Made by a program: the position numbers and the translations under genes. Positions 23,808 through 34,142 of a stretch of DNA of 64,000 nucleotides are shown piece after piece; the stretch's first letter is position 1; every line of letters begins with the position of its first letter. The stretch is from Zygnema cylindricum (taxonomy: Eukaryota > Streptophyta > Zygnematophyceae > Zygnematales > Zygnemataceae), in NCBI GenBank assembly GCA_037447655.1, contig JBBHKE010002671.1, positions 62,001 through 126,000 on the forward strand. The letters run 5' to 3'. The notes under the pieces were generated by a model. It had not been told where the DNA came from, searched no databases, and saw only the letters and a list, made by a program, of their open reading frames with translations.

Positions 23808-24988
23808 GAAACTCTGAGACCTCCATTGGCCCTCAGAGTATGCAGATCCAAAAGAAGCTAATCTAGATAGTGCCGACTCCAAGTTAATATAAACCCAAAT
23901 GACTGACCCCTTGACAGTCACAATCCCAATATAGATTCACCCCTGTGAAATAACACTTTCTGTGTGCTCAGTTCCACCACAGAATGCAAAGTTAGAATAT
24001 GAGATTTGGACACATTCACCCACTTTGACTTTCCCTTATAAATGCAGCCACCCTGGCAGATAAACACTCTGACCCACTACACCCTTGTGTAGCGTGGACT
24101 CCTCGAGTCCGCAGCAAAAAGATTCACTGAAAATGGTCAAGTAAATTGATAGTTATGCCTGGCCAAGTTTTACCATTTATACAAGGTGCTCTCTGGGAGA
24201 GGCAGCTACTTACCCAAAATTTTCTAAGTCCTATTTCCCCTCTAAAACTCTATCTACTGAAGTACGGCACCAATCAAATTACTGTGTCGTACAGAAAAGT
24301 ACAGGTGCCGGTGTACTTTCTGTACAGCCATTGTAAAACATGGCCAAATTGTCGACACGTGTCATAGACGGATTCGTTCCCGCAATCTCCGGAGTCGCCA
24401 CAATCCAACATTGTCGCGCCACGTGTCACATGAAGTGGCGATGGCTGAAAAATGCCAAAAGTACATGTTCCGTGATCGCGGCACCTATCGCGGCTGTGCG
24501 ATCAAAAACCGGCTATAATCTTAGCCGCTGAAATTCGACGCGCGGTATTAGTTTCGCTATCGAAACAAATGCGCGGTATCCGTTTCGTATCCGTACTGTA
24601 CTCCGTACTATATTTAAACGGTATCTATGTACTAAGAATCTATTTCTCGTTAAACGATTTAGTCTACGCGTAACAATGTATACTGTAATCAAACCTAATA
24701 TAATGTAACACTAGTTCTAGGTTTAACGGTTAAAGGCAACGGCTACGCTGACTTGTCGGACGGCAGGTTCCAAGTTCAATACCTGGGTCCGTCAAGTACA
24801 TTTTGTTAAATCTACCTAATTCACTTCTTGTCTTCTCTAGAGAGTTTAGGTGGCCATGGCTCTAGCTCCTTTTCCAGCCTTCAGTGACTACAGCAAGTGT
24901 GGGGGCTTGGAGAAGGGGAGTTAGAGGCAGACTGCCTCAGCTCTTTTTCTATCCTTATAAAGACCTAGAAAATACTCAAATATCAACA
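23808..24988 (-). repeat. 3' LTR of copia C
   Basis: Runs from TGAAACTCTGAGACC to AAATATCAACA on the plus strand. The polypurine tract (AAGGGGAGTG on the minus strand) follows at 24989-24998. The tRNA-like module lies at about 24723-24783. Confidence 0.9.
24720..24800 (+). other. tRNA-like module in LTR C (antisense to element)
   Basis: The A-box-like TTTAACGGTTAAAGGC is followed about 35 bp later by the B-box-like AAGTTCAATACC. The B-box lies in a strong hairpin (CAGGT ... ACCTG inside CGGAC ... GTCCG). The second copy is at about 27834-27910. Confidence 0.5.
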
Positions 24989-25006
24989 CTCCCCTTATTT
25001 TCTAGT

Positions 25007-26938
25007 CTATTTTTCTTTCAACTTCCACAAACAAGTAAACAAACACCCCCTCCCCTTTTTCCTTTTCTTTTTCCTTTTTAATTTTCTTTTTATAAAACTT
25101 AAGTATTTAACACAGTGCATTAAATGAACTGAAATAATTGCATCACACATTTCATTTAACATCCCACTTTTCATAAATTCGAGCAAAGATTTTATCCACT
25201 TCATCACTCTTTCATCCACACACAAACCGATTTCCCTCTTGCGATCCAAACAGCCAGCCCCATCTCTAATCTGCAACATACACCCAGATGCTAACCCTTT
25301 TACAGCCACACCTTCATAAATACCATCACTCCCTTTAGTGATGTCAAACCCATTACCCGCAAAAATTGAACTTTCCTCACTCTCTCCCATGGATTTCTTT
25401 CCACTATCTCTTTCTAAATTTATTCCAAATAAGTATTTCTCCTCCCATAAACCTTTCATTAAATATTCCTCTTCTCCCTTATCTTTAAAAACCCCTTCTA
25501 GTTTCACTTCTCCCCTTTCCTCAGAATCCGTTGAGGTCTCCCTTTCCAACCAGTTTTCTAATTCCAAAATACCTATAAAATTATCCTTATTAATTTTATC
25601 TTTCCCGTTTTCACTTATGGATCCTAGATCTGACTTTCTCATTTCTAAGTCATACACTTTACACTCCTCGTCATCCTCAAGTACCTCCTCTCTCTTTACT
25701 TCCCTTATACCTCCAAAAGCACACTGTTGCTTTCGTGGAATTTCTGTGTGCTTTTCTCTCTTTCCCATACTACTAATCCGGAGAAGCTCTAAAATATCTT
25801 CATCCTCTTTCTCCTCTTCCCCTTCTTCCTCCTCATCCACATTCCAACTTCTAAGTTTTTCCAAACAAGGGCATTCCTCCATATAATGATCCGATTCCCT
25901 ACAAAAGAAGCAAACCCCCTTTTTCAAAGCTCCCCTTTCTTTTCCTCTCCCTCTCTTTCCACCAAAGTTCCGATAAGGGTTACCTTTGTCTTTCTTTCTC
26001 TCATCACGCTTCCGCTCGTCACCACCGTTCCTCTCATCACGCTTCCGCTCATCACCACCGTTCCTCTCATCATGCTTCCGATCGTCACCGCCGTTCCTCT
26101 CATCACGCTTCCGCCAATCACCACCAGCTGAAAATGCATTGACCCTGTCCCTTCCCCTACGAAGCTCCAAAGTGCTTTCCCTCACAAGAATTATCCCCAT
26201 GGTAAAGCTCCAAGTCCATGAGGAGCCATCCATTGCCTGCATACGAAAAATTATGTTTTCGTACTCATCTGGGAGTTTCATAATTAGTGTATTAATCTTA
26301 CTCTCCTCGGATTCTACATATCCCGCACTAGTAAGCTTAACATATAACGTAGCAATATCATTGCAAAACTCTATCATAATACCGCCTTTATAAACGTAGG
26401 CATCTATTTCCTGTTTTACTAATTGCTGCCTCTGAATAGTCTCACTATTATAAATCTGAGTTAGTGCTTCCCATATCTTTGAAGACTTGGTTAGACTTAA
26501 AAGAGTGATAGCTATCGACTTAGACACATATCTAAGTATGAGATGTTTTGCTATAGTGTTTTTGTATTCCCATATTTTCTTCTCATTTTCTTCAGTTTTA
26601 ATCCCTACATGTGGTACCATAGCTGAGAGCCTAGCTCCCCTCACCATAGGTGTCCCTTTTTCATTCTCCCCTATTTCCCCATCCACGGAAAGGTTTTTCC
26701 CTTCACCTTCCGTTGCATCTGAACTCTGGATGATATTCTAGGCAGTCTCAGATGATTCTCCGTAGTAAGCTCCTCCAAAGCCAGGTGGCGGACATCTCAC
26801 TTGTCCCGCAAAAATTCCCCATAAGTGCTTCTCGAAAAGCAATCCCTCCATTGTAAACGCCCAATACGTGAAGCCTGTTCCATCAAACATAGGCACCCTA
26901 GATGGTGGGCCCATAACCTGAAACTCTGAGACCTCCAT
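25007..26938 (-). CDS. gag-like protein of copia C (one internal stop)
   Basis: The frame starts at ATG 26936-26938, inside the 5' LTR (MEVSEFQ), and crosses the primer-binding site as VMGPPSRVP. It meets one stop at 26738-26740 and continues as a 559-codon open frame to 25007. In order: gag helical domain (about 26100-26690); tandem units RKRDERNGGDE repeated about three to four times (25985-26130); a CCHC zinc knuckle CFFCRESDHYMEEC (about 25880-25920); a Glu/Lys-rich acidic stretch; then residues that align loosely with pol of D (YLFGINLERD against YILGIQVERD, and a ghost of RNase H around DGIYEGVAVKGLASG). It ends in a Lys-rich tail. Protease and integrase are absent. The length and openness of a frame whose second half is scrambled pol is odd. 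It may encode a packaging-competent Gag. Confidence 0.7.
26904..26918 (-). promoter_or_regulatory. primer-binding site of C: half-tRNA-iMet type
   Basis: Directly inside the 5' LTR the plus strand reads GGTGGGCCCATAACC, identical to the anticodon-arm segment of plant initiator tRNA-Met, with CAT as anticodon. The minus (element) strand is therefore complementary to an internal tRNA segment, not to the 3' CCA end. The usual TGGTATCAGAGC site is absent. Confidence 0.75.
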
Positions 26939-28101
26939 TGGCCCTCAGAGTATGCAGATCCAAAAGAAGCTAATCTAGATAGTGCCGACTCCAAGTTAAT
27001 ATAAACCCAAATGACTGACCCCTTGACAGTCACAATCCCAATATAGATTCACCCCTGTGAAATAACACTTTCTGTGTGCTCAGTTCCACCACAGAATGCA
27101 AAGTTAGAATATGAGATTGGGACACATTCACCCACTTTGAATTTCCCTTATAAATGCAGCCACCTTGGCAGACAAAAACTTTGACCGACTACACCCCTGT
27201 GTAGCCTGGACTCCCCTGAGTCTGCAGCAAAAAAAATCACTGAAAATGGTCAAGTAAATTGATAGTTATGCCTGGCCAAGTTTTACCATTTATACAAGGT
27301 GCTCTCTGGGAGAGGCAGCTACTTACCCAAAATTTTCTAAGTCCTATTTCCCCTCTAAAACTCTATCTACTGAAGTACGGCACCAATCAAATTACTGTGT
27401 CGTACAGAAAAGTACAGGTGCCGGTGTACTTTCTGTACAGCCATTGTAAAACATGGCCAAATTGTCGACAAGTGTCATAGACGGATTCGTTCCCGCAATC
27501 TCCGGAGTCGCCGCAATCCAACATTGTCGCGCCACGTGTCACATGAAGTGGCGATGGCTGAAAAATGCCAAAAGTACATGTTCCGTGATCGCGGCACCTA
27601 TCGCGGCAGTCCGATCAAAAACCGGCTATAATCTTAGCCTCTGAAATTCGACGCGCGGTATTTGTTTCGCTATCGAAACAAATGCGCGGTATCCGTTTCG
27701 TATCCGTACTGTACTCCGTACTATATTTAAACGGTATCTATGTACTAAGAATCTATTTCTCGTTAAACGATTTAGTCTACGCGTAACAATGTATACTGTA
27801 ATCAAACCTAATGTAATGTAACACTAGTTCTAGGTTTAACGGTTAAAGGCAACGGCTACGCTGACTTGTCGGACGGCAGGTTCCAAGTTCAATACCTGGG
27901 TCCGTCAAGTACATTTTGTTAAATCTACCTAATTCACTTCCTGTCTTCTCTAGAGAGTTTAGGTAGCCATGGCTCTAGCTCCTTTTCCAGCCTTCAGTGA
28001 CTAGAACAAGTATGGGGGCTTAGAGAAGGGGAGTTAGAGGCAAACCGCCTCAGCTCTTTTTCTATCCTAATACAGACCTAGAAAATACTCAAATATCAAC
28101 A
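26919..28101 (-). repeat. 5' LTR of copia C
   Basis: Partner of 23808-24988. Its inner end encodes the first seven residues of gag, ATG at 26936-26938. Confidence 0.9.
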
Positions 28102-28106
28102 AGACT

Positions 28107-29777
28107 TTCCTTCATCCATAACTACTAGATGCTTTACTAAGATTATATCTTCTCTTTTAAGATCATAAACTCTATATCCTTTAACATCCTCATCATATCC
28201 TAATAAGTATCCTGGTTTTCCTTTAGGATCTAGAATCGAATTAGACCGATCTGTATCTAGACTGAATACTTGACTGCCGAAAACCTTTAAGTGAGATAAG
28301 TCTGGTTTCCGGCCTGTCCATCTCTCATAAGGTGTTTGATCTTTTATAGCTGAAGTAAGAACTCTATTTTTGAGGTAATTAGCACAGTTCATTGCTTCTG
28401 CCCAAAACCTTTTTCCTATCTTCTTATCCGATAACATACTTTTAACACTATCACTTAGTGTTCTATTTAACCTTTCTGCTACCCCATTCTGTTCCGGGTT
28501 TTCTGGAACTGTCTTTTGGTGTTGGACCCCATCTTCTCTCAGAAAATCCTCAAACTGGTTAGAAGTATACTCTCCACCATTGTCACTCCTTATTCTCTTG
28601 ATTGGAGTTTCATGAAGTTTTTCACTCCATGCTTTATACTGTCTAAAACAATCCTGAGCTTCAGACTTGTTTTTCAAAAAATACACTCGGGAATACCGAG
28701 ACCAATCATCAGTGATAGTCATTATAAATCTCTTCCCCCTCGGAGAGGGCACTTTAGTTGGTCCCCAAATATCTGTATGTACTAGATCTATAATTTTTTA
28801 TCCTTTATAGGTGGATGTTTTAGGAAAGGGTAATCTATGTGTTTTACCTTGAGCACATCCAGTACAATCACTTATATTATCATTTTCACTAAACTTAATC
28901 CCTTCCACCACTCCCATCTTTTTCATCTCTCTTAACTTGTCTAGATTCACATGCCCAAGCCTCTTATGCCACATCATAATATCATGAACACCAGCATAAT
29001 AAAGTTTCTTCATTTCATTACTTAATCCCAGCCTAAACATCCCATGGCTACCTTTCTCAACAATGAAATAGACATCCTCCTCAAAACTAGCAGTAAAGAC
29101 TCCTTCCCTAGTGCTAGTAAAAAAACCCTTATCATCTAATACAGATGTAGAGATGAGGTTTTTGTTCAGCTCCGGAATAAAAAATACATCGGAGAATGTT
29201 ACTATGGATGTCTTTCCTTCTACTAACACTTTCAAATCTACCGATCTTACAAGAGTAGTGGTGACTATCCTCCCATCCCCGTACTCTATCTCTACGGTGG
29301 GAATCTTTCTTATCTTAGTGAACAGGTGCCTATCCTTACACATGTGCATGGAGGCACCTGAATCTACAATCCAGCCTGCTTCACCTTTCAATCCACTGTA
29401 AACACATTTCTGCCTTCGTGGTATTTCGACCTCGTTTTTCGCCTCCAACTCCCCATCCAAAAAGTGCTCATCGTCCTCGTCCTCGGATTCCGCCTCATGT
29501 ACCTGTGTCACAAGGGCCTTTTTCTTTCCTCTCGGGGTACCACCGGTCTGCCCCTCTTTTAACCGAAGCTCGGTTAGCTTAGTGCACTCTGCCATATAGT
29601 GCCCATGTTTCTTACAAAAATGACATAAACCTTTGGGAGCCCTTGGTCTGAACTCGTCGGTCTGATTTTTTTGCTCCCCCCCCCCATAGTTTCCGACTTA
29701 TTTCCGAGAATCCTTTTTCCTCCAATCGGTCGCAGTTGCAAAGGCTTGGCCACTCTTTTCTCCTCTTCAGATCTCAA
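28107..29777 (-). pseudogene. copia D zinc knuckle, protease and integrase
   Basis: From right to left: a degenerate knuckle zone (HYMAECTKL, where related elements have cysteines); aspartic protease WIVDSGASMHM (about 29370); GAG-pre-integrase with HKRLGHVNL ... CTGCAQGKTHRLPFP (28810-28990); and integrase core with TDDWSR (28710), RSDNGGEYTS (28580), the Glu-bearing helix ENPEQNGVAERLNRT, then the C-terminal GKPGYLLGYD region to VVMDEGKS at 28107. One nonsense codon at 28798 separates pre-integrase from integrase. C interrupts the frame immediately afterwards. Confidence 0.85.
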
Positions 29778-30522
29778 TCGTATTCTCTCGAACGAGAATC
29801 ATCCCTACCACTGAGTTCTATATCCACCTTGAGTCCGACAAGTCCTACTCACAGACGACTATGTTCTCGAACTCATCGAGTAACTTCATCAGTAAACAAT
29901 TAACCTTTTCTTTTTCGCTAAAATCTTTTCCCGCACTCTCTAGCTCCATGAAGAGTGTAGCAAGCTCATTGCAAAAATCCAACATCTTCCCCCCTTTGTA
30001 TACATACTCCTTAACTTTGTGATCAGCCAACAGTTGTTGCTGAATCGTACCACTTCGGTACATCTCTATGAGAGCCATCCAAAGATCGGTTGCCATTTCT
30101 ACCTTCAAATGAGGACATGCAAGTCCTTCAGTGAGATGGCGTAGGATGAGGTGCTTTGCCGCCATATTGTTGAAGTCCCAGGTTTCAGTATCATTCTCCT
30201 CGTTCCTCGGAATAGGTGACATGAATGCCGAACCAATTGTTATTGGTGTGGTCGCCTGCTTCTCCTTTCCTTTGTCCACCACCTCTCCTTCTTTTGTTTC
30301 CTCCTTTGAAGGTGGATCCTCTTTTCTGGTGAATCTGCTTCCTCCAAACCCTGGAGGAATTCGAAGACTTGATGGACGCCCCAACCGTCCACTCACTATC
30401 CCCCAAAACCTTTTTTCGCATAGAGCTCCTATCATCATACTTTCCCAGTATATGAAGCCAGTTTTATTAAAGATTGGTACCCTAGAGGGTGGGCCCATAA
30501 CGTGACACTCTGAGACCTCCAT
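29778..30522 (-). pseudogene. copia D gag, degenerate
   Basis: It starts in the 5' LTR at 30520-30522 (MEVSECH), passes the primer-binding site as VMGPPSRVP, and shows the copia gag helical domain (AAKHLILRHLTEGLACPHL ... TIQQQLLADHKVKEYVYKGG ... FCNELATLFMELESAGKDFS). It breaks near 29845, then resumes in another frame. The zinc knuckle is at the start of the next segment. Confidence 0.75.
30488..30502 (-). promoter_or_regulatory. primer-binding site of D: half-tRNA-iMet type
   Basis: The plus strand reads GGTGGGCCCATAACG next to the LTR, differing from C only in the base touching the LTR. It is complementary, on the element strand, to the anticodon arm of initiator tRNA-Met. Confidence 0.7.
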
Positions 30523-31536
30523 AAGTCCTCAGAATGGACAGCTTCCAAGAAGCCTCTAGGATAACCCTGACCCCTTTGTGTTTCAGCAAAAATAACTGCC
30601 ACCGTGGCAAACAAAAACTCTGATTAACTTCACCGCTGTGAAGACAAGACTCCCCTGAGTCGATAGCAAAAAGAATCTCTGAATTTGCTCCCCTGAGCAG
30701 TAAGTTATGGAGGGTCAAAGTTGACCTTTTGTACAGAAGCTCTCTGGGAGAGAGGGTCCTATCTCCTAATTTTTCTAAGTCCTATCTCTCTCACAGACTC
30801 TATCTACTGATGTACGGAGCCAATCAGAATGCAGCTCCGTACACAAAAGTACAGCTGCCGGTGTACTTTCTGTACGAACATCGTACGACATGGCCTAAAT
30901 GTCGACACGTGGTATGTCCGGATTCGTTCCCGTAATCCTCGGAGATGCCGCGATCCAATGTTATTCCGCCACGTGTCGTCCGATGTGGCGATGTCCATAA
31001 ACCGCCGAAATCCTCTTCCGCGATCTCGGCGTTAATTCCGGCCATCCGATTAAATTCATATTTAATCGTAGCCGTAATAAATGCATGTGCGATATTCTTT
31101 TCTATAAAGAAACAAATGCGCGGTATTGGTTTCTTATCCGTACCGCTATCCGTACTTTTACAATTATGGATCTATGTCTCCCGTAATCAGTTATAGTTAA
31201 ATAAATTTTCCTACTTAATAACATTTAAATATATATCATACACTATACTTAACGGCTAAGGCTACCGTCTACCCTCTGCCTGCCGGCCGGTAGGTACAAG
31301 GATCAAATCGTGTAGCCGGCACTATCATTTTAGCAATAAAACCCCTAACTAATATATAATCCCGTAAACTTCTGGTTAGCCTAGGTAGCCATGGCTCTAG
31401 CTCCCTCTCCATTTTCTCAGTGACTGTGACAAGTTTGAGAGTTTGGAGAGAGAAGTTAGAGGTAGACTGCCTCGGCTTCTTTCTATATTTCTATTTAGAC
31501 CTAGAAAATACTTTAAATGGATCATTAATTTCTACA
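30503..31536 (-). repeat. 5' LTR of copia D (complete)
   Basis: Runs TGACACTCTGAGACC ... TTTCTACA on the plus strand, 1034 bp. It shares blocks with LTR C and A (TTTGCTCCCCTGAGCAGTAA, CGACACGTGG-type motifs), showing the three elements belong to one clade. Confidence 0.9.
31245..31325 (+). other. tRNA-like module in LTR D (antisense to element)
   Basis: The A-box-like CTTAACGGCTAAGGCT is followed about 37 bp later by the B-box-like GGATCAAATC, framed by GCCGG/CCGGC arms. The second copy is at about 21562-21635. Confidence 0.5.
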
Positions 31537-32428
31537 TTCTTCCAAAGATTCGATTGGGATCTTTCTCTCTCTCTTCATCACGCTTCTGCTAATCATCTCC
31601 TGCAGACAATGCTTGAACACTTGGACTCCCTCTCCTAAGCTCTATGGTGCTTTCTTTCACTAAAATCATTCCCACTGTATCATCCCAATTCCAATTGCTA
31701 TCTCCTATGTCCTACAATCGATTAATGATATTCTCATACTCTTCAGGTAGTTTCATCATTAATGTGTTCACTCTTTGTCTCTCAGACCATGAGTTACCTA
31801 CACTCTCTAGCTCTCCAAATAATACTCATAAATCATTGCAATAATTATTCATGCTTCCTCGCTTATAAGTATTAGCTGCAATCTTGCTTTCTGCCAGCTG
31901 TTGCTGTTATAATGATCCACTCTTATATTTGTTAACTAGTGATATCCAAATCTGAGATCAAGATTTGACATGCATAAGGGAAATGGCAATGCCCTTTGCT
32001 ACACTTTTAAAAATTAAGAGCTTAGTAACCTTGTCTTTGTAGTTCCACTTTTCAGACTCTGATCTTTCGGTCTGAACCCTTGTCGCCGTTGCTGGTGGTG
32101 CTGCTGCCGGTATCGCCTTCGACAATGGTGTCACTTGAGTTGCAACTCCACCCTTTTCTCCTTCCATGACGATCTCCTCTCCTTCTTTGTGTTCATCCTC
32201 ACTGATGGTGGCAGCTGTTCTACCTACTGTAGAGGCGGAGGTGCCAAAAAAACGCGTTCCTCGAAACCCAGGTGGAGGTGGGCATCGAACTTGTCCGAAC
32301 ACTATGCCCCATAGTTGTTTCTCAAATATTTCTCCCTCCATCATCATTTCCCAATAAAGAAAGTCTGATCCATCAAATATGGGCACCCTAGAGGGTGGGC
32401 ACATAACCTGCAATTTTGTGGTCTCCAT
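31537..32428 (-). pseudogene. copia A gag, N-terminal part
   Basis: It starts at ATG 32426-32428 inside the LTR (METTKLQ) and crosses the primer-binding site as VMCPPSRVP. Then FLYWEMMMEGEIFEKQLWGI, a Pro/Gly stretch, and degenerating gag helices from about 31960 with stops. It ends at the D insertion in RDEEREKDP. Confidence 0.8.
32394..32408 (-). promoter_or_regulatory. primer-binding site of A: half-tRNA-iMet type
   Basis: The plus strand reads GGTGGGCACATAACC, one base away from the site of C (A for C just before the CAT anticodon), probably a later mutation in this older copy. Confidence 0.65.
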
Positions 32429-33291
32429 TGACCCAGAGAATGAGCAGCCTATGTAAAGCCTCTAGGATAATATTTGCCCCTCTACTTTCCTGCTGAATAA
32501 GCGCCGCCAAGGCACACAAATATTCTGACCACTCTCACCCCTGTGAGGACAAAACTCCCTTGAGTCAAACGCAAAAAGAATCATTGAATTTGCTCCCCTG
32601 AGCAGTAAGTTATGGCTGGTCAAAGATGACCTTTATAGTTAAAAGTTCTCTTAGAGAGAGGTACCTAAATTTCACTAAGTCCTGGTCTGCCTACTTACGA
32701 CTGCCTACTACTAAACCCTAGTCCAATAGAAACACTATATAGTACAAGAAGGTACACTAGGCGATGTACTTATTGTACGACCATTGTACGACATGGCTTT
32801 CAAAGTGACGCTGTCAAAACGGGAGCCATGGTTCCTCCTCCCATCTTCTCCGGTATCCAATAGTATGGCGCCACATGGCGTCGCGTGACGCTATCCCCAA
32901 AAGCCGCCGAAAGTTTATTGCGGGTGGTGATTGCAATTGTGGCCGTCCGAGGCTTCGATTCGTTTCCATGCATGAATTGATTAATGCGTGTTTTCGTTAG
33001 TCTGCTGGAAATTAGTCCGTTAAATAAATAGATGAATATGTGTAAAACGTAGCACGCATAACATTTCGCTAGTGCCTTAATGGATAAGGCTTAGGTCTAA
33101 ATAGTTGTCTGTAGACCCTGGTTCAAATTCGGCCTGAGGCAGTATTTTGCTACAAATAGTAAAATACCTTATTTCATTCTGCCTCCTTCTAAATGACGCG
33201 GCAGCCATGGCGTGCCTTTGGTTCTCTCTTTCTCTCTCTTTACATTCTAACTAAAATATAGAAGTGAACTATTAATTACTTCTTTTCAATA
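32409..33291 (-). repeat. 5' LTR of copia A
   Basis: Partner of 16513-17415. The right 131 bp are copied again in the adjacent tandem duplication. Confidence 0.85.
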
Positions 33292-33785
33292 ATTATAGCA
33301 AAAATTAGGGATTTTGTATAAACAAATAGGAACATATATTCGCACCAGCCGTAATTTTTGAAAATTTTCATAAAATTTCTAAGGACAAAGAAAAATACAG
33401 AATTCTCTACGTTTTGTCTGTTTGCGTTCAATACGACGAATAGAAGTACACATTTTGTTTGATTTTGTTATAAATAAAATACCTTATTTCATTCTGCCTC
33501 CTTCTAAATGACGCGGCAGCCATGGCGTGCCTTTGGTTCTCTCTTTCTCTCTCTTTACATTCTAACTAAAATATAGAAGTGAACTATTAATTACTTCTTT
33601 TCAATAATTATAGCAAAAATTAGGGATTTTGTATAAACAAATAGGAACATATATTCGCACCAGCCGTAATTTTTGAAAATTTTCATACGATTTCCAAGGA
33701 CAAAGAAAAGTACAGAATTCTCTACGTTTTGTCTCTTTGCGTTCAATACGACGAATAGAAGTACACATTTTGTTTGATTTTGTTC
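33161..33785. repeat. 315-bp tandem duplication across LTR/host border
   Basis: 33161-33475 is repeated at 33476-33785. Each unit contains the end of LTR A plus about 180 bp of Harbinger-like interior (AAAATTAGGGATTTTGTAT ...). The few differences lie mainly in the interior part. It must postdate insertion of A. Confidence 0.9.
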
Positions 33786-34142
33786 GTTTTCTTTCAGTAC
33801 GGATTTTTTTTTTTTGAAGGTGTCTCATAATTCTGATGCTATTACACGTTGACCGGACAAGGGACGCGAAGGCAAAGCCCATCTTATTCAACCGTGAAAC
33901 GGCACAGGCTGGAAGGCGGTACTTCTACAATGTCACGGTAAGACATGCGACGTCACAAGCAATTCCAAAAAATAACGTGCGACAACACAGAACGTAAACG
34001 TTAACAACTGTCACAAGTATTGTCGACGTATACAATCGTCACAAACGTAAGTTATGATTACGTTCTTACACATAGAGACACTTGAAAACCGGGTCCGGCG
34101 GATCCGCGCTAAAATACAAAGTTACTCAGCTAAGTTACAAGT
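33786..34142. other. Interior of the Harbinger-like element, right part
   Basis: No coding signal. Repeated ACGT-rich phrases (GTCACAAG, CGTCACAA) occur at 33940-34060. Confidence 0.4.

Larger units (their letters stand above)
23808..28101 (-). mobile_element. gag-only copia retrotransposon C
   Basis: LTRs are 23808-24988 and 26919-28101 (about 1.18 kb each, differing at few positions). The perfect 5-bp TSD AGACT (23803-23807 and 28102-28106) lies inside pol of element D, between VVMDEGKS and ADPFKYTKS. The interior is only about 1.93 kb: a gag-derived frame and a scrambled pol tail, with no protease, integrase or reverse transcriptase. This is the youngest insertion of the nest and must have relied on proteins of a relative such as D. 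Confidence 0.9.
20893..31536 (-). mobile_element. Ty1/copia retrotransposon D (split by C)
   Basis: The 5' LTR is 30503-31536; the 3' LTR is 20893-21850 and lacks about 96 bp at its inner-left end. The order gag, protease, integrase, reverse transcriptase, RNase H is read on the minus strand, and the polypurine tract (AAGGGGAG) is at 21851-21860. It sits inside gag of element A. A gag segment of about 70 bp (RDEEREKDP) occurs on both sides of the insertion with differences. So either gag of A had tandem RKRDE units, as C does, or the left border was reshaped together with the LTR truncation. Because of this no TSD can be read. Confidence 0.8.
16513..33291 (-). mobile_element. Ty1/copia retrotransposon A (split by D)
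   Basis: LTRs lie at 16513-17415 (3' in element sense) and 32409-33291 (5'). The flanks ATTAC (16508-16512) and ATTAT (33292-33296) form a 5-bp TSD with one change. Gene order on the minus strand is gag, protease, integrase, reverse transcriptase, RNase H, which defines copia. The polypurine tract AAGGGGAGTG adjoins the 3' LTR. Coding is broken by several stops and frameshifts, more than in D. Element D interrupts gag at 31536/31537. Confidence 0.85.

Noticed and set aside
21969-23921. One 650-codon polyprotein starting at 23921
   Set aside because: The first roughly 38 codons are LTR sequence of element C read through the insertion border; the real frame belongs to D and is cut there.
25338-26393. 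Plus-strand Ser/Leu/Phe-rich frames opposite the gag of C
   Set aside because: Mirror of the Lys/Glu-rich gag frame; no independent signal.
30829-31196. Short plus-strand frames in LTR D (also 21122-21489)
   Set aside because: The same frames occur in both LTR copies simply because the LTR is duplicated; no homology or start context.
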